Positions 18,344-27,605 of a stretch of 64,000 nt of DNA are shown here, piece by piece (the stretch's first letter is position 1; every line of letters begins with the position of its first letter). Made by a program: the position numbers and the translations under genes. The DNA comes from Mycolicibacterium litorale. GTDB taxonomy: Bacteria > Actinomycetota > Actinomycetes > Mycobacteriales > Mycobacteriaceae. The stretch lies in the NCBI RefSeq assembly GCF_010731695.1, contig NZ_AP022586.1, positions 3,472,001 to 3,536,000 on the forward strand, written 5' to 3'. Under the pieces are notes generated by a model that did not search any database, was not told the origin of the DNA, and saw only the letters and a program-made list of their open reading frames with translations.

Positions 18344-19782
18344 TCACGCCACGGCCGCCCTCGACGCGAGGTACACCTCCGTCGGCATGGGATGACGCAG
18401 GTGCCATGTGATGGCGATCGGCCGGTCGCCCTCGTGTGACACGTAGTCGGAGGGTCCGAGGAAGATGTACGGGGTTGGCCCCAATGCGTTCGTCTTGTTC
18501 TCCCGAACGAACAGCAAGATGTGTGAACCGCGTTCACGGTGTTGAAGGTACCGCTGACCGGTGGGCGACGCAGCCGAAGTAGTGGACTGCGACTCCCAGT
18601 GAAAGAGATCGCGGTTCAGCGCGTAGTCGCGGTACATCGTGGTCGGCGAGTAGTCGGTGTCGGTCTTTTTCAGCGTGATGAGGAAGGCGTCGGCGTTGAC
18701 CTGCGGACACCACGCGACTCCCTCCCTCATGGTGCTTGGTGAGCGCCCTTCTGCGGTCCACCCGAGTGCGGCGAGAATTTCTTCCCTCGAGTATCTCGCG
18801 TGCACCGCAAGCGGGACGTCGGCGAGGGCCGGGGCGAGCTCGACCAATGGCCGGGCAATGCGATGAGCGGCGCCGAAGGCGATGTCGATCACCTCACGCA
18901 TCTCGTCGATAACCGGTTCTCCGTCGAGAGCAGTCAAACCCGCTGCCGCATCGGTGAAGTCCCCGCCGTCGGGAAAGAGGCTGTAGAACAGCATCGCTAC
19001 GAAACGCTGCTCGGCTGAGCTCGTCAAGCGCTGCCCGTTGAGGAGCGCGGTGTAGGCGTCTCGACGAGTCTGATCGTCAAGGTGCGCTAGGGCCCGCACT
19101 CGTTTGACGAGACGTTGTTCCAGCGGCCCCTCAGGGGTTGTGAGCTTACCGGCGGTGCGACGCAACGACGTCCACGATTTGTCCTTCCGCAGGACGTCTT
19201 CCAAGCTGCGACCAGATGCATCCAGGAAGTTAGCGAGGTTGTCGTTGGGGTGCGCGCGCACTTCAGATACCAACGCCGCCCAGCGGGGCGTCACCTGCTG
19301 GCGGACGTTCTCGAGAACGAGGCGTTGGCAACGGCGTCGAGAATGATCTGGCTGCCGGACGGCAGGAATGGGAACCCGTGCTCGACCTGGCGCGCTAACT
19401 CTTTCCGACTGGCGCCCGTGAGCGCATGGAAGCGTTGATCGAACCGGAACTCGCGGCGCTGATGGCCGACAAAGTCGAGCGCGGTCAAGACTGCCTTTCC
19501 CCTCGTGAGGCGCAAGCCGCGGCCGAGTTGTTGCAAGAAGACTGTGGCGCTTTCGGTCGGCCGGAGAAACAGCACCGTGTCGACTTCGGGGATGTCTAGG
19601 CCTTCGTTGAAGAGGTCGACGGCGAAGATGATATTGATGTGGCGGTTCCGGAGTGCAGTTAGGGCGTCTTGCCGCTCCACCGCTGGAGCGTCAGCCGAAA
19701 CTGCCTGCGCCGGAATGCCGGCGGCAACGAATCGATCCGCCATGAAGCGGGCGTAAACAGCGCCTAAGTAAGTGCGATAGCG
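18344..19782 (-). pseudogene. 3' half of a DEAD/DEAH helicase with DUF3427 domain
   Basis: This holds the second RecA-like helicase lobe (NIIFAVDLFNEGLDIPEVD, then FLQQLGRGLR, motif VI) and the full DUF3427 C-terminal domain (to WHLRHPMPTEVYLASRAAVA). The first lobe with Walker A and DEAD/DEAH box is missing: coding similarity stops at YLGAVYARFMADRF, just inside a TAG at 19783-19785. A single-base frameshift near 19315 also splits the remainder into frames 19743-19291 and 19294-18344. Such helicases are typical of defence islands and often work with a PLD nuclease. The 5' part was apparently lost where the methyltransferase gene now begins. Confidence 0.85.
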
Positions 19783-19873
19783 CTACACGGTCACAGCTCT
19801 CGGATTGCCGTCTCATCGGGCAACCGGCCGTGCCGGATCGGGAGTGTCGGAAACTTGTCCTAGACTCAGGCCC

Positions 19874-21193
19874 GTGACTTGTCAGCCGATCGAGAAGGCG
19901 CCGGCGGCTCTGCGGCCTATTCACTATCTGGGCAACAAAAGCCGGTTTCTTCCATACATCGAATCTGCGGTTACAGATGTACGAAGAACCGACGGCGTCG
20001 CAGTCGACTTGTTCTCCGGGTCTGGAGTGGTAAGCCGCGCATTGGCGACGAGTCATGCAGTGATGGCTGTCGATATCCAGGCCTACTCAGAGGTGCTTGT
20101 CGGAGCGCTCACCCGCCCAGCCGCCTTCGACGATTCGCTCCTGGAAGCGATCACGGCCGGCGTGTCCGAACGTCTCAGTGGACTCCCCAAGGCGATTTGG
20201 GACTTGATTGACTATGAACAGCAGGCCCTCGACGCGGCCGATACGGGTCAATTGGCACATCTTCTGGAGACGGGCTCGCTTATTGCCGGTCGGCCATCCG
20301 GCTCAGCCTTCGAAGATGTCCATCGACGAGCCCGTCAGTCGGTCGAGCAACTAGGCAGCGGGCACATCATGCTGCGTTACTACGGTGGCGTATATTTTTC
20401 TTATCGCCAGGCTGTCGAACTCGATGCGATCGTCGCAATTGTTCGTGCCCTAACTGATGATCTCCGGACTACGGGCCTTGCCGCAGTCCTCGGCACAGCG
20501 AGTGATGTAACCTCGACCGTTGGCAATCATTTCGCTCAGCCCATCCGGCCGCGGGATCGCGACGGTCGTTTGAAGAATGGGTGGTCAGCCCGAATCTGCA
20601 AAAGCCGGTTAATGTCGGCAGTAGACGGGTTCAAACTATGGGTTGTGCGGTACCGAGGACTTTCGCACACCCCGTACGCATGTACGTCGGTCCGAGGCGA
20701 TTATCGAAATGTGTTGGCACGACTGCAAGAAGGCGACGTGGGTGTCGTTTACGCCGACCCGCCGTATACACGCGATCACTACAGCCGCTTTTACCACGTA
20801 CTTGAGACGCTCGCCCTAGGGGACGATCCCGGAGTCAGCGTGATCCCAGGTACGTCAGATGAGCCCAGCCGCGGGCTATACAGAGTGCAGCGGCACCAGT
20901 CTCCGTTCAGCATCCGCTCAGAGGTTTTGCCGGCATTTTCCCAGCTGTTCGGGCACTGCAAGCGCCTCGGCGCCCCGCTTGTCTTATCCTATTCACCCAC
21001 CGGAGCTGGGACCAAGGCGCGACCGCAGCCACGACTATTGACGGTGCCGCAACTCATTGACCTCGCTAAAGGGTACTTTGGGAACGTTACGGTCAGCGGC
21101 ACCGATCGAATTGCCCATAGCAAACTGAACAGGCGCCATTTCAACAGCGAGATCGATTACGATGCCGAGATACTCATCATCGCGCAACCGTAA
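19874..21193 (+). CDS. D12-class DNA adenine-N6 methyltransferase
   Basis: A protein of about 439 residues from GTG 19874 (MTCQPIEKAPAALRPIHYLG). The order is that of Dam-like class alpha enzymes: LGNKSRFLPYI (motif X), VDLFSGSGVVSRAL (motif I, SAM binding), a long variable target-recognition region, then VVYADPPYTRDHYSRFYHVLETL's DPPY motif IV. It methylates adenine N6. With the beta-class methyltransferase at 22282 and the PLD nuclease at 21209 it probably completes one restriction-modification system, each methylase protecting one strand of an asymmetric site. Base composition is clearly less GC-rich than in the flanks. Confidence 0.85.
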   Translation: MTCQPIEKAPAALRPIHYLGNKSRFLPYIESAVTDVRRTDGVAVDLFSGSGVVSRALATSHAVMAVDIQAYSEVLVGALTRPAAFDDSLLEAITAGVSERLSGLPKAIWDLIDYEQQALDAADTGQLAHLLETGSLIAGRPSGSAFEDVHRRARQSVEQLGSGHIMLRYYGGVYFSYRQAVELDAIVAIVRALTDDLRTTGLAAVLGTASDVTSTVGNHFAQPIRPRDRDGRLKNGWSARICKSRLMSAVDGFKLWVVRYRGLSHTPYACTSVRGDYRNVLARLQEGDVGVVYADPPYTRDHYSRFYHVLETLALGDDPGVSVIPGTSDEPSRGLYRVQRHQSPFSIRSEVLPAFSQLFGHCKRLGAPLVLSYSPTGAGTKARPQPRLLTVPQLIDLAKGYFGNVTVSGTDRIAHSKLNRRHFNSEIDYDAEILIIAQP

Positions 21194-21208
21194 TTGTTCT
21201 GTAGCCAG

Positions 21209-22264
21209 TTAGAGCCCAGTATTGGATAACTGCCAAAGGGCGGAAGTCGGCCAGGCAGAGCGCAGTTCGACGCTACTACACCGAATACGGCGCATCCGAT
21301 CGGCGCGACCGGACCAGCGATCCGTCAAGAGCCCGTCGACTTCTCCGTAGCCCGGTTCTCCGGGTAGCAACAACGTATAAAAGAAGTAGCCAGACTTCTG
21401 ACGGAGGAATACGCCTATCGGTCGACCCGTCTGCGGATAGTCCCTGCCCTTCGCTGCAGCGAGTTCGAAGCGGTAATTATCGCTCTGCACTTCCACACTG
21501 GGGCGATTCTCAACATCGCCGATTAACCCATCGGCATCGACGTGACGGAGGACGATACGGCGCTGCGGAGAACCGACTTTAGCGCCGAAAAACCGTTCGT
21601 AATTCTCAACGTCAAAGTTGGCTTGTGACCATCGGGTTGACGATTTCGGGATTTCGGCAACCAGTACCTCGTTCGTCGACGTGAGAACATTCGCGGTAGG
21701 TACGGCCGGCTTCAGCGAGGAACGCTCATTGCCGGTATTGCCCGCGACACGCTCCAGCACGCTAGCGGCGGTTATCGGCGCCATGTCGGCGCTCCGATCA
21801 TCGAGGAATGTTTTAATGGAATCGAGCGCGGACTTCGCTTCCGAACCAGTTAGGTGACTGACGGTAAAAGCTTCCCAGTTGCCGAGTAGCCCACCCATTG
21901 TCAAGTTGCCCGAACCAACGATAAGGCTGAGGTGGGAAGTGTGTTCGAACCAGCTAAGCTTTGGGTGGAACAGTGCAGTACCAGGGTTAAGAAAGGCGCT
22001 GACTTGAAGATAAGGATGTTTCGCCTGCAGATCGCATAAGCGCATCACCGCTCCGGTATCTGTCACGGTGTCGGTGCCCACCGTCAACCTAAACTCACTG
22101 ATTCCGACGAACTCGCTAAATATCTCGTTCGCGACCAGTGCGTCTGCGCCATATCTCGTAGCCCAAGCGAAGACGCCACCGCCGCGGTGTGCACCGATAG
22201 ATTCATATAAGAGGTGCTCCAGCAGGTTGCCGCTAAGCGGCTCAGGGCGCTGGAAGTGAAGCAC
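21209..22264 (-). CDS. PLD-superfamily restriction endonuclease, BfiI/NgoFVII-like
   Basis: A protein of about 351 residues from GTG 22264, with GGAGGG five bases upstream. The N-terminal half carries the phospholipase-D-type half site FHPKLSWF (HxK), then IVGSGNLTMGG. Enzymes of this kind (for example BfiI) cut DNA without metal ions as dimers sharing one site. The C-terminal half (from about 230; GRPIGVFLRQKSGYFFYTLL) resembles the B3-like recognition domain of BfiI in position and length; total length is also close to BfiI. It lies 17 bases behind the methyltransferase gene and converges on the D12 methylase. Family by motif, specificity unknown. Confidence 0.75.
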   Translation of the reverse strand: MLHFQRPEPLSGNLLEHLLYESIGAHRGGGVFAWATRYGADALVANEIFSEFVGISEFRLTVGTDTVTDTGAVMRLCDLQAKHPYLQVSAFLNPGTALFHPKLSWFEHTSHLSLIVGSGNLTMGGLLGNWEAFTVSHLTGSEAKSALDSIKTFLDDRSADMAPITAASVLERVAGNTGNERSSLKPAVPTANVLTSTNEVLVAEIPKSSTRWSQANFDVENYERFFGAKVGSPQRRIVLRHVDADGLIGDVENRPSVEVQSDNYRFELAAAKGRDYPQTGRPIGVFLRQKSGYFFYTLLLPGEPGYGEVDGLLTDRWSGRADRMRRIRCSSVELRSAWPTSALWQLSNTGL

Positions 22265-22281
22265 GGTTACCCTCCGTGTTG

Positions 22282-23550
22282 TTAGGCGCCAACTTCTTCT
22301 ACGCCGTCGGAGCTTACGCTGCACGCGACAACCGTGAATCCGGCCTGCGGTACTAAGTCGGTAGCTACGCGGAGGCGCGGGAGGGCGACCCGCTCAACAG
22401 TGCGACGACTTTGCTCAATTCCGATCCAGCGGCGACCCATCTGGTGGGCCGCGAGCGCCGTGGTTCCGGAGCCAAGATAGCAGTCCAACACGAGGTCGCC
22501 GGGATCGGTGGCAATTGCTACGATCTGCTCAAGTAGCTGGCGCGGTTTCGGAGTGTCAAATGCTGGCTCGCCGGGTAGCTCTTTGTGCAGAGCCTTCTTC
22601 GCAGACGTCGTGGACCCAACCTCATCCGCTCTCCAAATTGTGAATGGCGCAAGACCGGAGATCTCTGCCGCATAACGCTTCAGTCGGGGCTTGCCAGCGC
22701 CGGCGCGTGGCCAGTAGACGAGACCCTGAGCGTCGAGTTCGTTTAGGCGGTCTTGGGTGTACGTCCAGCAGCGCCCCGCAGGCGGATCATGCCGCGCGCC
22801 GGTGGGCGTAACAACGGTATAAAACTGGGCTGCAGTAGCATGGCCGGCCTGCACTGTCATCGGTACGGATCGCCACGGGCCGCGCGGATCGTCGTCAGGG
22901 TTACTGAACGCCCCAGTGTCAGGCAGCCCATTACGCAGACGCTTCCATGCGACAGGTCCTGCTGGAGCGTACACATGGATATAATCATGCATTGAGCTGA
23001 ACGCTTTTCGGTTGTCCCTCGAGGTCCGCTTTTGCCAGACTATGGTGGCTACAAAGGCCTCGGCGCCGAACACTTCGTCTAACACGCAGCGCGCACGATG
23101 CTGTTCGGAGTCGTCGAGGTGAACCCACACGCTGCCGTCGTCAGACAATAACTCCCGGATACGTATGAGATGTTCTCGGAAAACTGTGAGCCATGTTGAA
23201 CTATCCATCCGGTCCGCATAGTGACGAAATTGCTCACCTGTATTATATGGGGGATCGATATAGCAAAGCCGCACTTGACCGAGTGCATTTGCCGACTGAG
23301 ATTGAATTAGTGCGTCCATCGCCACCGCTGCATCACCCTCAATCAACAAATTGACCGGGCGTTCACCAACTTGAAGCACCGTGGATAACTCGATCCGGCG
23401 CCCCGTCGACAACGAGTCGAGCGATCGCCCTTCAGCGGTAGTATCTGTGGGCTTGCCAACCCATTTGAGCTCAACATCGGCTTGAGCGGCGCCCGTTACC
23501 TGCCGGGCGCGTGGCCTGCGTTGGTCGGAGCGTGCCTTCCGAAAGCTCAC
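22282..23550 (-). CDS. Class beta DNA adenine methyltransferase
   Basis: A protein of about 422 residues. Motif IV (YIDPPYNTGEQF) comes before motif I (LDCYLGSGTTALAAHQMGRRWIG), the order of class beta amino-methyltransferases; DPPY points to adenine N6. The target-recognition region lies between. I chose GTG 23550 (MSFRKARSDQ), preceded by GAGGGTGG; the frame continues open upstream to 23709. It is the first gene of a minus-strand pair with the PLD nuclease, so the methylase is made before the nuclease. The low GC of this block suggests acquisition by transfer. Confidence 0.85.
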   Translation of the reverse strand: MSFRKARSDQRRPRARQVTGAAQADVELKWVGKPTDTTAEGRSLDSLSTGRRIELSTVLQVGERPVNLLIEGDAAVAMDALIQSQSANALGQVRLCYIDPPYNTGEQFRHYADRMDSSTWLTVFREHLIRIRELLSDDGSVWVHLDDSEQHRARCVLDEVFGAEAFVATIVWQKRTSRDNRKAFSSMHDYIHVYAPAGPVAWKRLRNGLPDTGAFSNPDDDPRGPWRSVPMTVQAGHATAAQFYTVVTPTGARHDPPAGRCWTYTQDRLNELDAQGLVYWPRAGAGKPRLKRYAAEISGLAPFTIWRADEVGSTTSAKKALHKELPGEPAFDTPKPRQLLEQIVAIATDPGDLVLDCYLGSGTTALAAHQMGRRWIGIEQSRRTVERVALPRLRVATDLVPQAGFTVVACSVSSDGVEEVGA

Positions 23551-24208
23551 TAAACCACCCTCTCGTCTTCCGCCGGATGCGCGACTCGACAGTATCGTGA
23601 CCCAACGACAGTCTCGGTTAAGACGGGAACGCGTCGCTCCCCGGACTTCAAGCCATCGATCTGGCCGAGTCCCGCGAGGCGGGAGCTCTGCGTCCAAGCT
23701 TGGCGACATCTGAGGAGTTCAACCCTGTCGCTAGCTGCGGTTCCCGCAATGCGGCAACACTCTTGCTCATCGCAGCTTGCCAAACACCCACACCTGTTCA
23801 GGACCTGCTGTTTGCTCCTAGCATCGCCGTACGAGCGGCCCGACAGGCGGTGGCTGGTATGCGACAGCTCGCATCGTCGATCGCTTCACCGACCGTGCCA
23901 CCGATCCCTCCGCACCGCCGACTACGTCCACCTACGCCGCGCCCGCGTTGACCTCCGATCATTCATCTCGACCGTCCTGGCCACGGTGTCCCCGCTCGCG
24001 TACTACGCCTGCCAGGCCTACGCCGCGACCACCCCCGAGGGCGAACGCCGGGTGCTGCACGACCTGGAGACGGAGGGCATGTTCATCGACGACCTCGTAC
24101 TCGTCGCCCGCGGGCACTTCCCACCACATCATCTACGACGCCCGACTCTTCGGACGGAACCGACAGGCCGCATCTTGCTCGGCGAGCAGGTAGCGAGCCC
24201 CACCACCC
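23551..24208. other. Right edge of the R-M island, no supported gene
   Basis: A 658-base stretch between the methyltransferase start and the monooxygenase pseudogene. It should hold the R-M promoter. On the + strand a frame from 23749 to 24252 contains a protein-like piece (SPLAYYACQAYAATTPEGER, about 23985-24045, continuing to 24130) with high-GC codon use like the chromosome. The rest of that frame is poor, so this may be a remnant of a gene cut by island insertion. I do not recognise it. Confidence 0.35.
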
Positions 24209-25537
24209 TCACCCCGCCCGCGCCACCACCCGACCATCCGGTACCCGCGTGAGCCCCAGATGCCCCCGCAGCGTCGACGTTGTGTACTCCCGCCGGAACA
24301 GCCCACGGTCTCGCAAGATCGGCACGACGTGGTCGACGAACAGTTCCAGCCCCGAAGGGAACACATCCGGCATCAGGTTGAACCCGTCCACCGCACCCGC
24401 GACGAACCACTCCTCGATCGCGTCCGCGATCTGCTCCGGCCCGCCGACCACCAACCGGTGCCACGTGATCACCCGGTCCAGCAGCTGTCGCACCGTCAAC
24501 GACTCCCGCCGCGCCAGGTTCATCCATGATGTCCCGCGCCCCCTGCGACCCCGTGTCGGTCACCGCCCCGTCAAGCAGCCACTGCGGCAGCGGCTTGTCC
24601 CACGACAACTCGCTCACATCGACCGACAGCTGGCCCGCCAGATGCGCCAGCCGGCGCTCGCCCGCCAGCTCGTTGAGCTCGTCGTTGCGCCGCCGCGCCT
24701 CCTCCTCCGTGCTGCCCAGCACAAAGGACAGCCCCGGCATGATCCGTATCGCATCCCGCGGGCGCCCATATGCCACTGTCCGCGAACGCAACTCCGCAGC
24801 GTTACGCAACGCATCCGGCAGCGACGCCTGCGCGGCGAACACCCCGTCGGCGTAGCGCGCCGCCAGATCCAATCCGCCCGAAGATCCGCCCGCCTGGAAC
24901 AGCACCGGATGCCCCTGCGGCGTCCGCGGCAGCGTCAACGGCCCGTCCACACGGAAGAACTCGCCGTGATGGTCGATCGTGCGGATCGCCCCCACCCGGC
25001 TGAACGCACCCGTCTTCTTGTCCGCCAGCACCGCGTCGTCATCCCACGAATCCCACAGCGCCCGAACCACATCGATGAACGCCGGTACCGCTCGCGGCGG
25101 TCCGGCTGCCCGCCTCCGCCGAAGTTGTTCCACGCGTAGGGATCACTGCTCGTCACCACGTTCCACGCCACCCGCCCGCCGCTGAGGTGGTCCAGCGAGG
25201 CGAACCGTCGCGCCACGTTGTAGGGCTCCTCGAACGACGTCGACACCGTCCCGATCAACCCCAGATGCGTCGTCGCCGACGCCAACGCCGACAACAGCAC
25301 GATCGGGTCGAGCGCCAGCGGCGGCGCCACCAGCGGCTCGTCAGGCTTCTGAAACAGCGACGGGCTGTCCGCCAGGAACAACGCGTCCAGCGTGCCGCGT
25401 TCGGCGATGCGCGCGACGTTGATCCAATACGACAGATCGGTGAACCAGCTGGGGTCCGCGCCCGGGAATTACCATGCCGCCGGGTGCATTCCGTCGGACA
25501 GGACGTTGACACCCAGGTGCAACTGCCGCACGGTCAC
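24209..25537 (-). pseudogene. Broken LLM-class flavin monooxygenase (NtaA/SnaA type)
   Basis: Joined across three frames this reads as a nearly full-length FMN-dependent luciferase-like monooxygenase. It starts at GTG 25537, overlapping the upstream binding-protein stop (GTGA), with QLHLGVNVLSDGMHPAAW, then an in-frame TAA (25469-25471), then FPGADPSWF. LDHLSGGRVAWNVVTS follows, a frameshift near 25083, the central part (VLFQAGGSSGGLDLAARYAD) and a second frameshift near 24525 before the C-terminus. Three separate lesions make it a true pseudogene. Such enzymes strip sulfur or nitrogen groups from organic compounds and often sit beside ABC importers, as here. Confidence 0.85.
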
Positions 25538-26451
25538 GCCGGGTCACCCGGCAGCGCCAGCTTTTTCACCTCGGGGTCGGTCGCGATGAACTCCTGCACC
25601 CGCGGATCCTTGAACGCCTTGATGAGGTTCTCCACATTCTCGGTGTCCACATAATCGCTGCCCACCGTCAGGACCGAGGCGAACTCGTCGGGCGACTTCG
25701 GCGCGAAGATCAGCTTGTCCTCGCTCACCCCGGCCGCCAGGAACGACTCCGCGTAGCCGACGATCGCGTCGAGATCCCGCAGCGCGCGCGGCTGCGCCCC
25801 GAAGTCGAGCAGGGTGAACTGCAGGTTCTTCGGATTCGCGACGATGTCCTTGACCGTCAACGCCGTGATGTCCGCATCTGGCCGCAGCGTGACCAGACCG
25901 GTCTGCGCCAGGTACCAGATGCCCTGCGCGTTGTTGGCCGGATCGGCCAGCAGCCACACCGTCGCCCCATCCGGCAGGTCCTGCGGGCTCTTGTACTTGT
26001 CCGACCAGACCCCGAACACCCAGTGGAAGAACGGACCCGTCGCCGCCTCCTCCTTGAACGAGGGGTTCGCGTCGAGCACCTGCTGCAGCCAGTGCCGGTG
26101 CTGGAGGATCGTCCCGGCGTAGCGGCCGTCGCTGATGGCCTGGTTGATCTGCGTGCTGTCCCCCAGCCCGACCGCACCGACCTTCACGTCGTAGTCGGGA
26201 GCGATGTTCTCGGCGATGTACTCGATGATCGCCTTCTCGGCCGGATTGGAGTCGAGGTAGACGACATCGAGCGTCGCGCCCGCGGTCTCATTGGCCGAGG
26301 TCGTGCCGCCGCCGCGCTGCACCACGAAATAGGTTGCCGCCGCGATGATCACCAGCACGGCGATCAGGACCAGCGGCCAGCGGCGCCGCTTCTTCAGCGT
26401 GAAACCATGCGGGTCGGCCGGCTCGGCCGACACCGATTCATCGATGCTCAT
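25534..26451 (-). CDS. MetQ/NlpA-like substrate-binding protein, membrane-anchored
   Basis: About 305 residues from ATG 26451. A basic stretch and one hydrophobic helix (about 30-50) anchor it, instead of the lipobox usual in NlpA proteins. The binding domain follows (AGATLDVVYLDSNPAEKAII to the end), with conserved DGRYAGTILQHRHWL and FTLLDFGAQPRALRDLD. It should deliver a ligand (methionine or another small organosulfur compound or acid) to the MetNI-type transporter encoded divergently. It is about the same length as, and clearly homologous to, the protein at 28312, so the system has two receptors. It is followed, overlapping, by the broken monooxygenase. Confidence 0.85.
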   Translation of the reverse strand: MSIDESVSAEPADPHGFTLKKRRRWPLVLIAVLVIIAAATYFVVQRGGGTTSANETAGATLDVVYLDSNPAEKAIIEYIAENIAPDYDVKVGAVGLGDSTQINQAISDGRYAGTILQHRHWLQQVLDANPSFKEEAATGPFFHWVFGVWSDKYKSPQDLPDGATVWLLADPANNAQGIWYLAQTGLVTLRPDADITALTVKDIVANPKNLQFTLLDFGAQPRALRDLDAIVGYAESFLAAGVSEDKLIFAPKSPDEFASVLTVGSDYVDTENVENLIKAFKDPRVQEFIATDPEVKKLALPGDPA

Positions 26452-26492
26452 GAGATCAGCACTCTGACGCACCAACGTCGCAGCGCCCAGAG

Positions 26493-26527
26493 TTGCGATC
26501 ACCGCGATCCACTCACCGTGATCGCAA
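26493..26527. promoter_or_regulatory. Perfect inverted repeat in the divergent metQ-like/metN promoter
   Basis: TTGCGATCAC at 26493-26502 is repeated in exact inverse as GTGATCGCAA at 26518-26527, arms of 10 with a 15-base spacer. It lies between the divergently read binding-protein gene (start 26451) and metN-like gene (start 26610), where one regulator could control both. Probably an operator; the protein that binds it is not identifiable in this window. Confidence 0.6.
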
Positions 26528-26609
26528 AGCTGTTGGGCACTAGTCCCTTTTGGCACCGTGACCGCATCGGCGATGACGCCTGCGCACAATCTCCCCTCGA
26601 AGGGCAACA

Positions 26610-27605
26610 ATGATCGAGCTGACCGAGCTGACCAAGGTCTACGGCCACGGCGAGCACCGCACCGTGGTGCTCGACCGCATCAACTTCCGCGTCGACGCCG
26701 GCGAGATCCTCGCCGTGGTCGGGCCCAGCGGCGCCGGCAAGAGCACCCTGGCCCAGTGCATCAACCTGCTCACCGCGCCGACGTCCGGTTCGGTCGTGGT
26801 CAACGGCGAGGACCTGACCACGCTGTCGTCGCAGAAACTGCGTGTCGCCCGCCGTCGCATCGGCACCGTGTTTCAGTCGGCCGGCCTGTTCGAACGCCGC
26901 ACCGCGGCCCAGAACGTAGCCCTCCCGCTGGACTACCTCGGCGTCACCGCGGCCGAATCGCGTGCGCGCGTCGCCGGACTGCTCGACCGGGTCGGCCTGT
27001 CCGACAAGGCCGACCACTACCCGTTCCAGCTCTCCGGCGGCCAGAAGCAGCGCGTCGGCATCGCCCGGGCACTGGCGTTGCGCCCCTCGGTACTGCTCTC
27101 CGACGAGGCCACCGCCGGGCTCGACCCGACCACCACCGACTCCGTCGTCGCCCTGCTGCGCGAACTGCGCGACGACCTCGACCTGTCCATCGTGTTCATC
27201 ACCCACGAGATGGACACCGTCCTCAAGATCGCCGACTCCGTCGCGCGCCTCGACCGCGGCAGCATCGCCGAATCCGGCCGCCTGGTGGACCTGCTCACCG
27301 ACCCGCAGTCGGCACTCGGCGCCGAGCTGCGCCCGCAGGGCGTCGCCTCGAAACCGGCCGACAGCCAACAGGTCTGGCACGTCGTCTACGACTCCCCCGA
27401 CGTCCCGTCAGACTGGATCGCCCGCGCCTCGCTCGATCTCGGCGTCCCGATCGCGGTGCTCGGCGCGTCCGTGCAGGAGGTCCACGGCGTCACCGTCGGG
27501 TCCGCCACCCTGGGCATCGCCGCCGACCTCGGCCACCGGGCCACCGAGGTCCTCGCGCGCTACGGCCTGTCGACCGGCGAGAAGCGTGTGCGGAGCGCGG
27601 CATGA
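26610..27605 (+). CDS. metN: MetN-like ABC transporter ATPase
   Basis: A 331-residue cytoplasmic ATPase energising the importer. Walker A GPSGAGKS (38-45), Q-loop FQSAGLF, signature LSGGQ (141-145), Walker B VLLSDEATAGLDP (161-173) and switch His in ITHEMD. A C-terminal region (about 255-330; VPIAVLGASVQEVHGVTVGS) matches the NIL regulatory domain of MetN, which senses substrate inside the cell. ATG 26610 has GAAGGG just upstream. The stop overlaps the permease start (ATGA). MetN identity is by architecture; the true ligand could differ from methionine. Confidence 0.88.
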   Translation: MIELTELTKVYGHGEHRTVVLDRINFRVDAGEILAVVGPSGAGKSTLAQCINLLTAPTSGSVVVNGEDLTTLSSQKLRVARRRIGTVFQSAGLFERRTAAQNVALPLDYLGVTAAESRARVAGLLDRVGLSDKADHYPFQLSGGQKQRVGIARALALRPSVLLSDEATAGLDPTTTDSVVALLRELRDDLDLSIVFITHEMDTVLKIADSVARLDRGSIAESGRLVDLLTDPQSALGAELRPQGVASKPADSQQVWHVVYDSPDVPSDWIARASLDLGVPIAVLGASVQEVHGVTVGSATLGIAADLGHRATEVLARYGLSTGEKRVRSAA

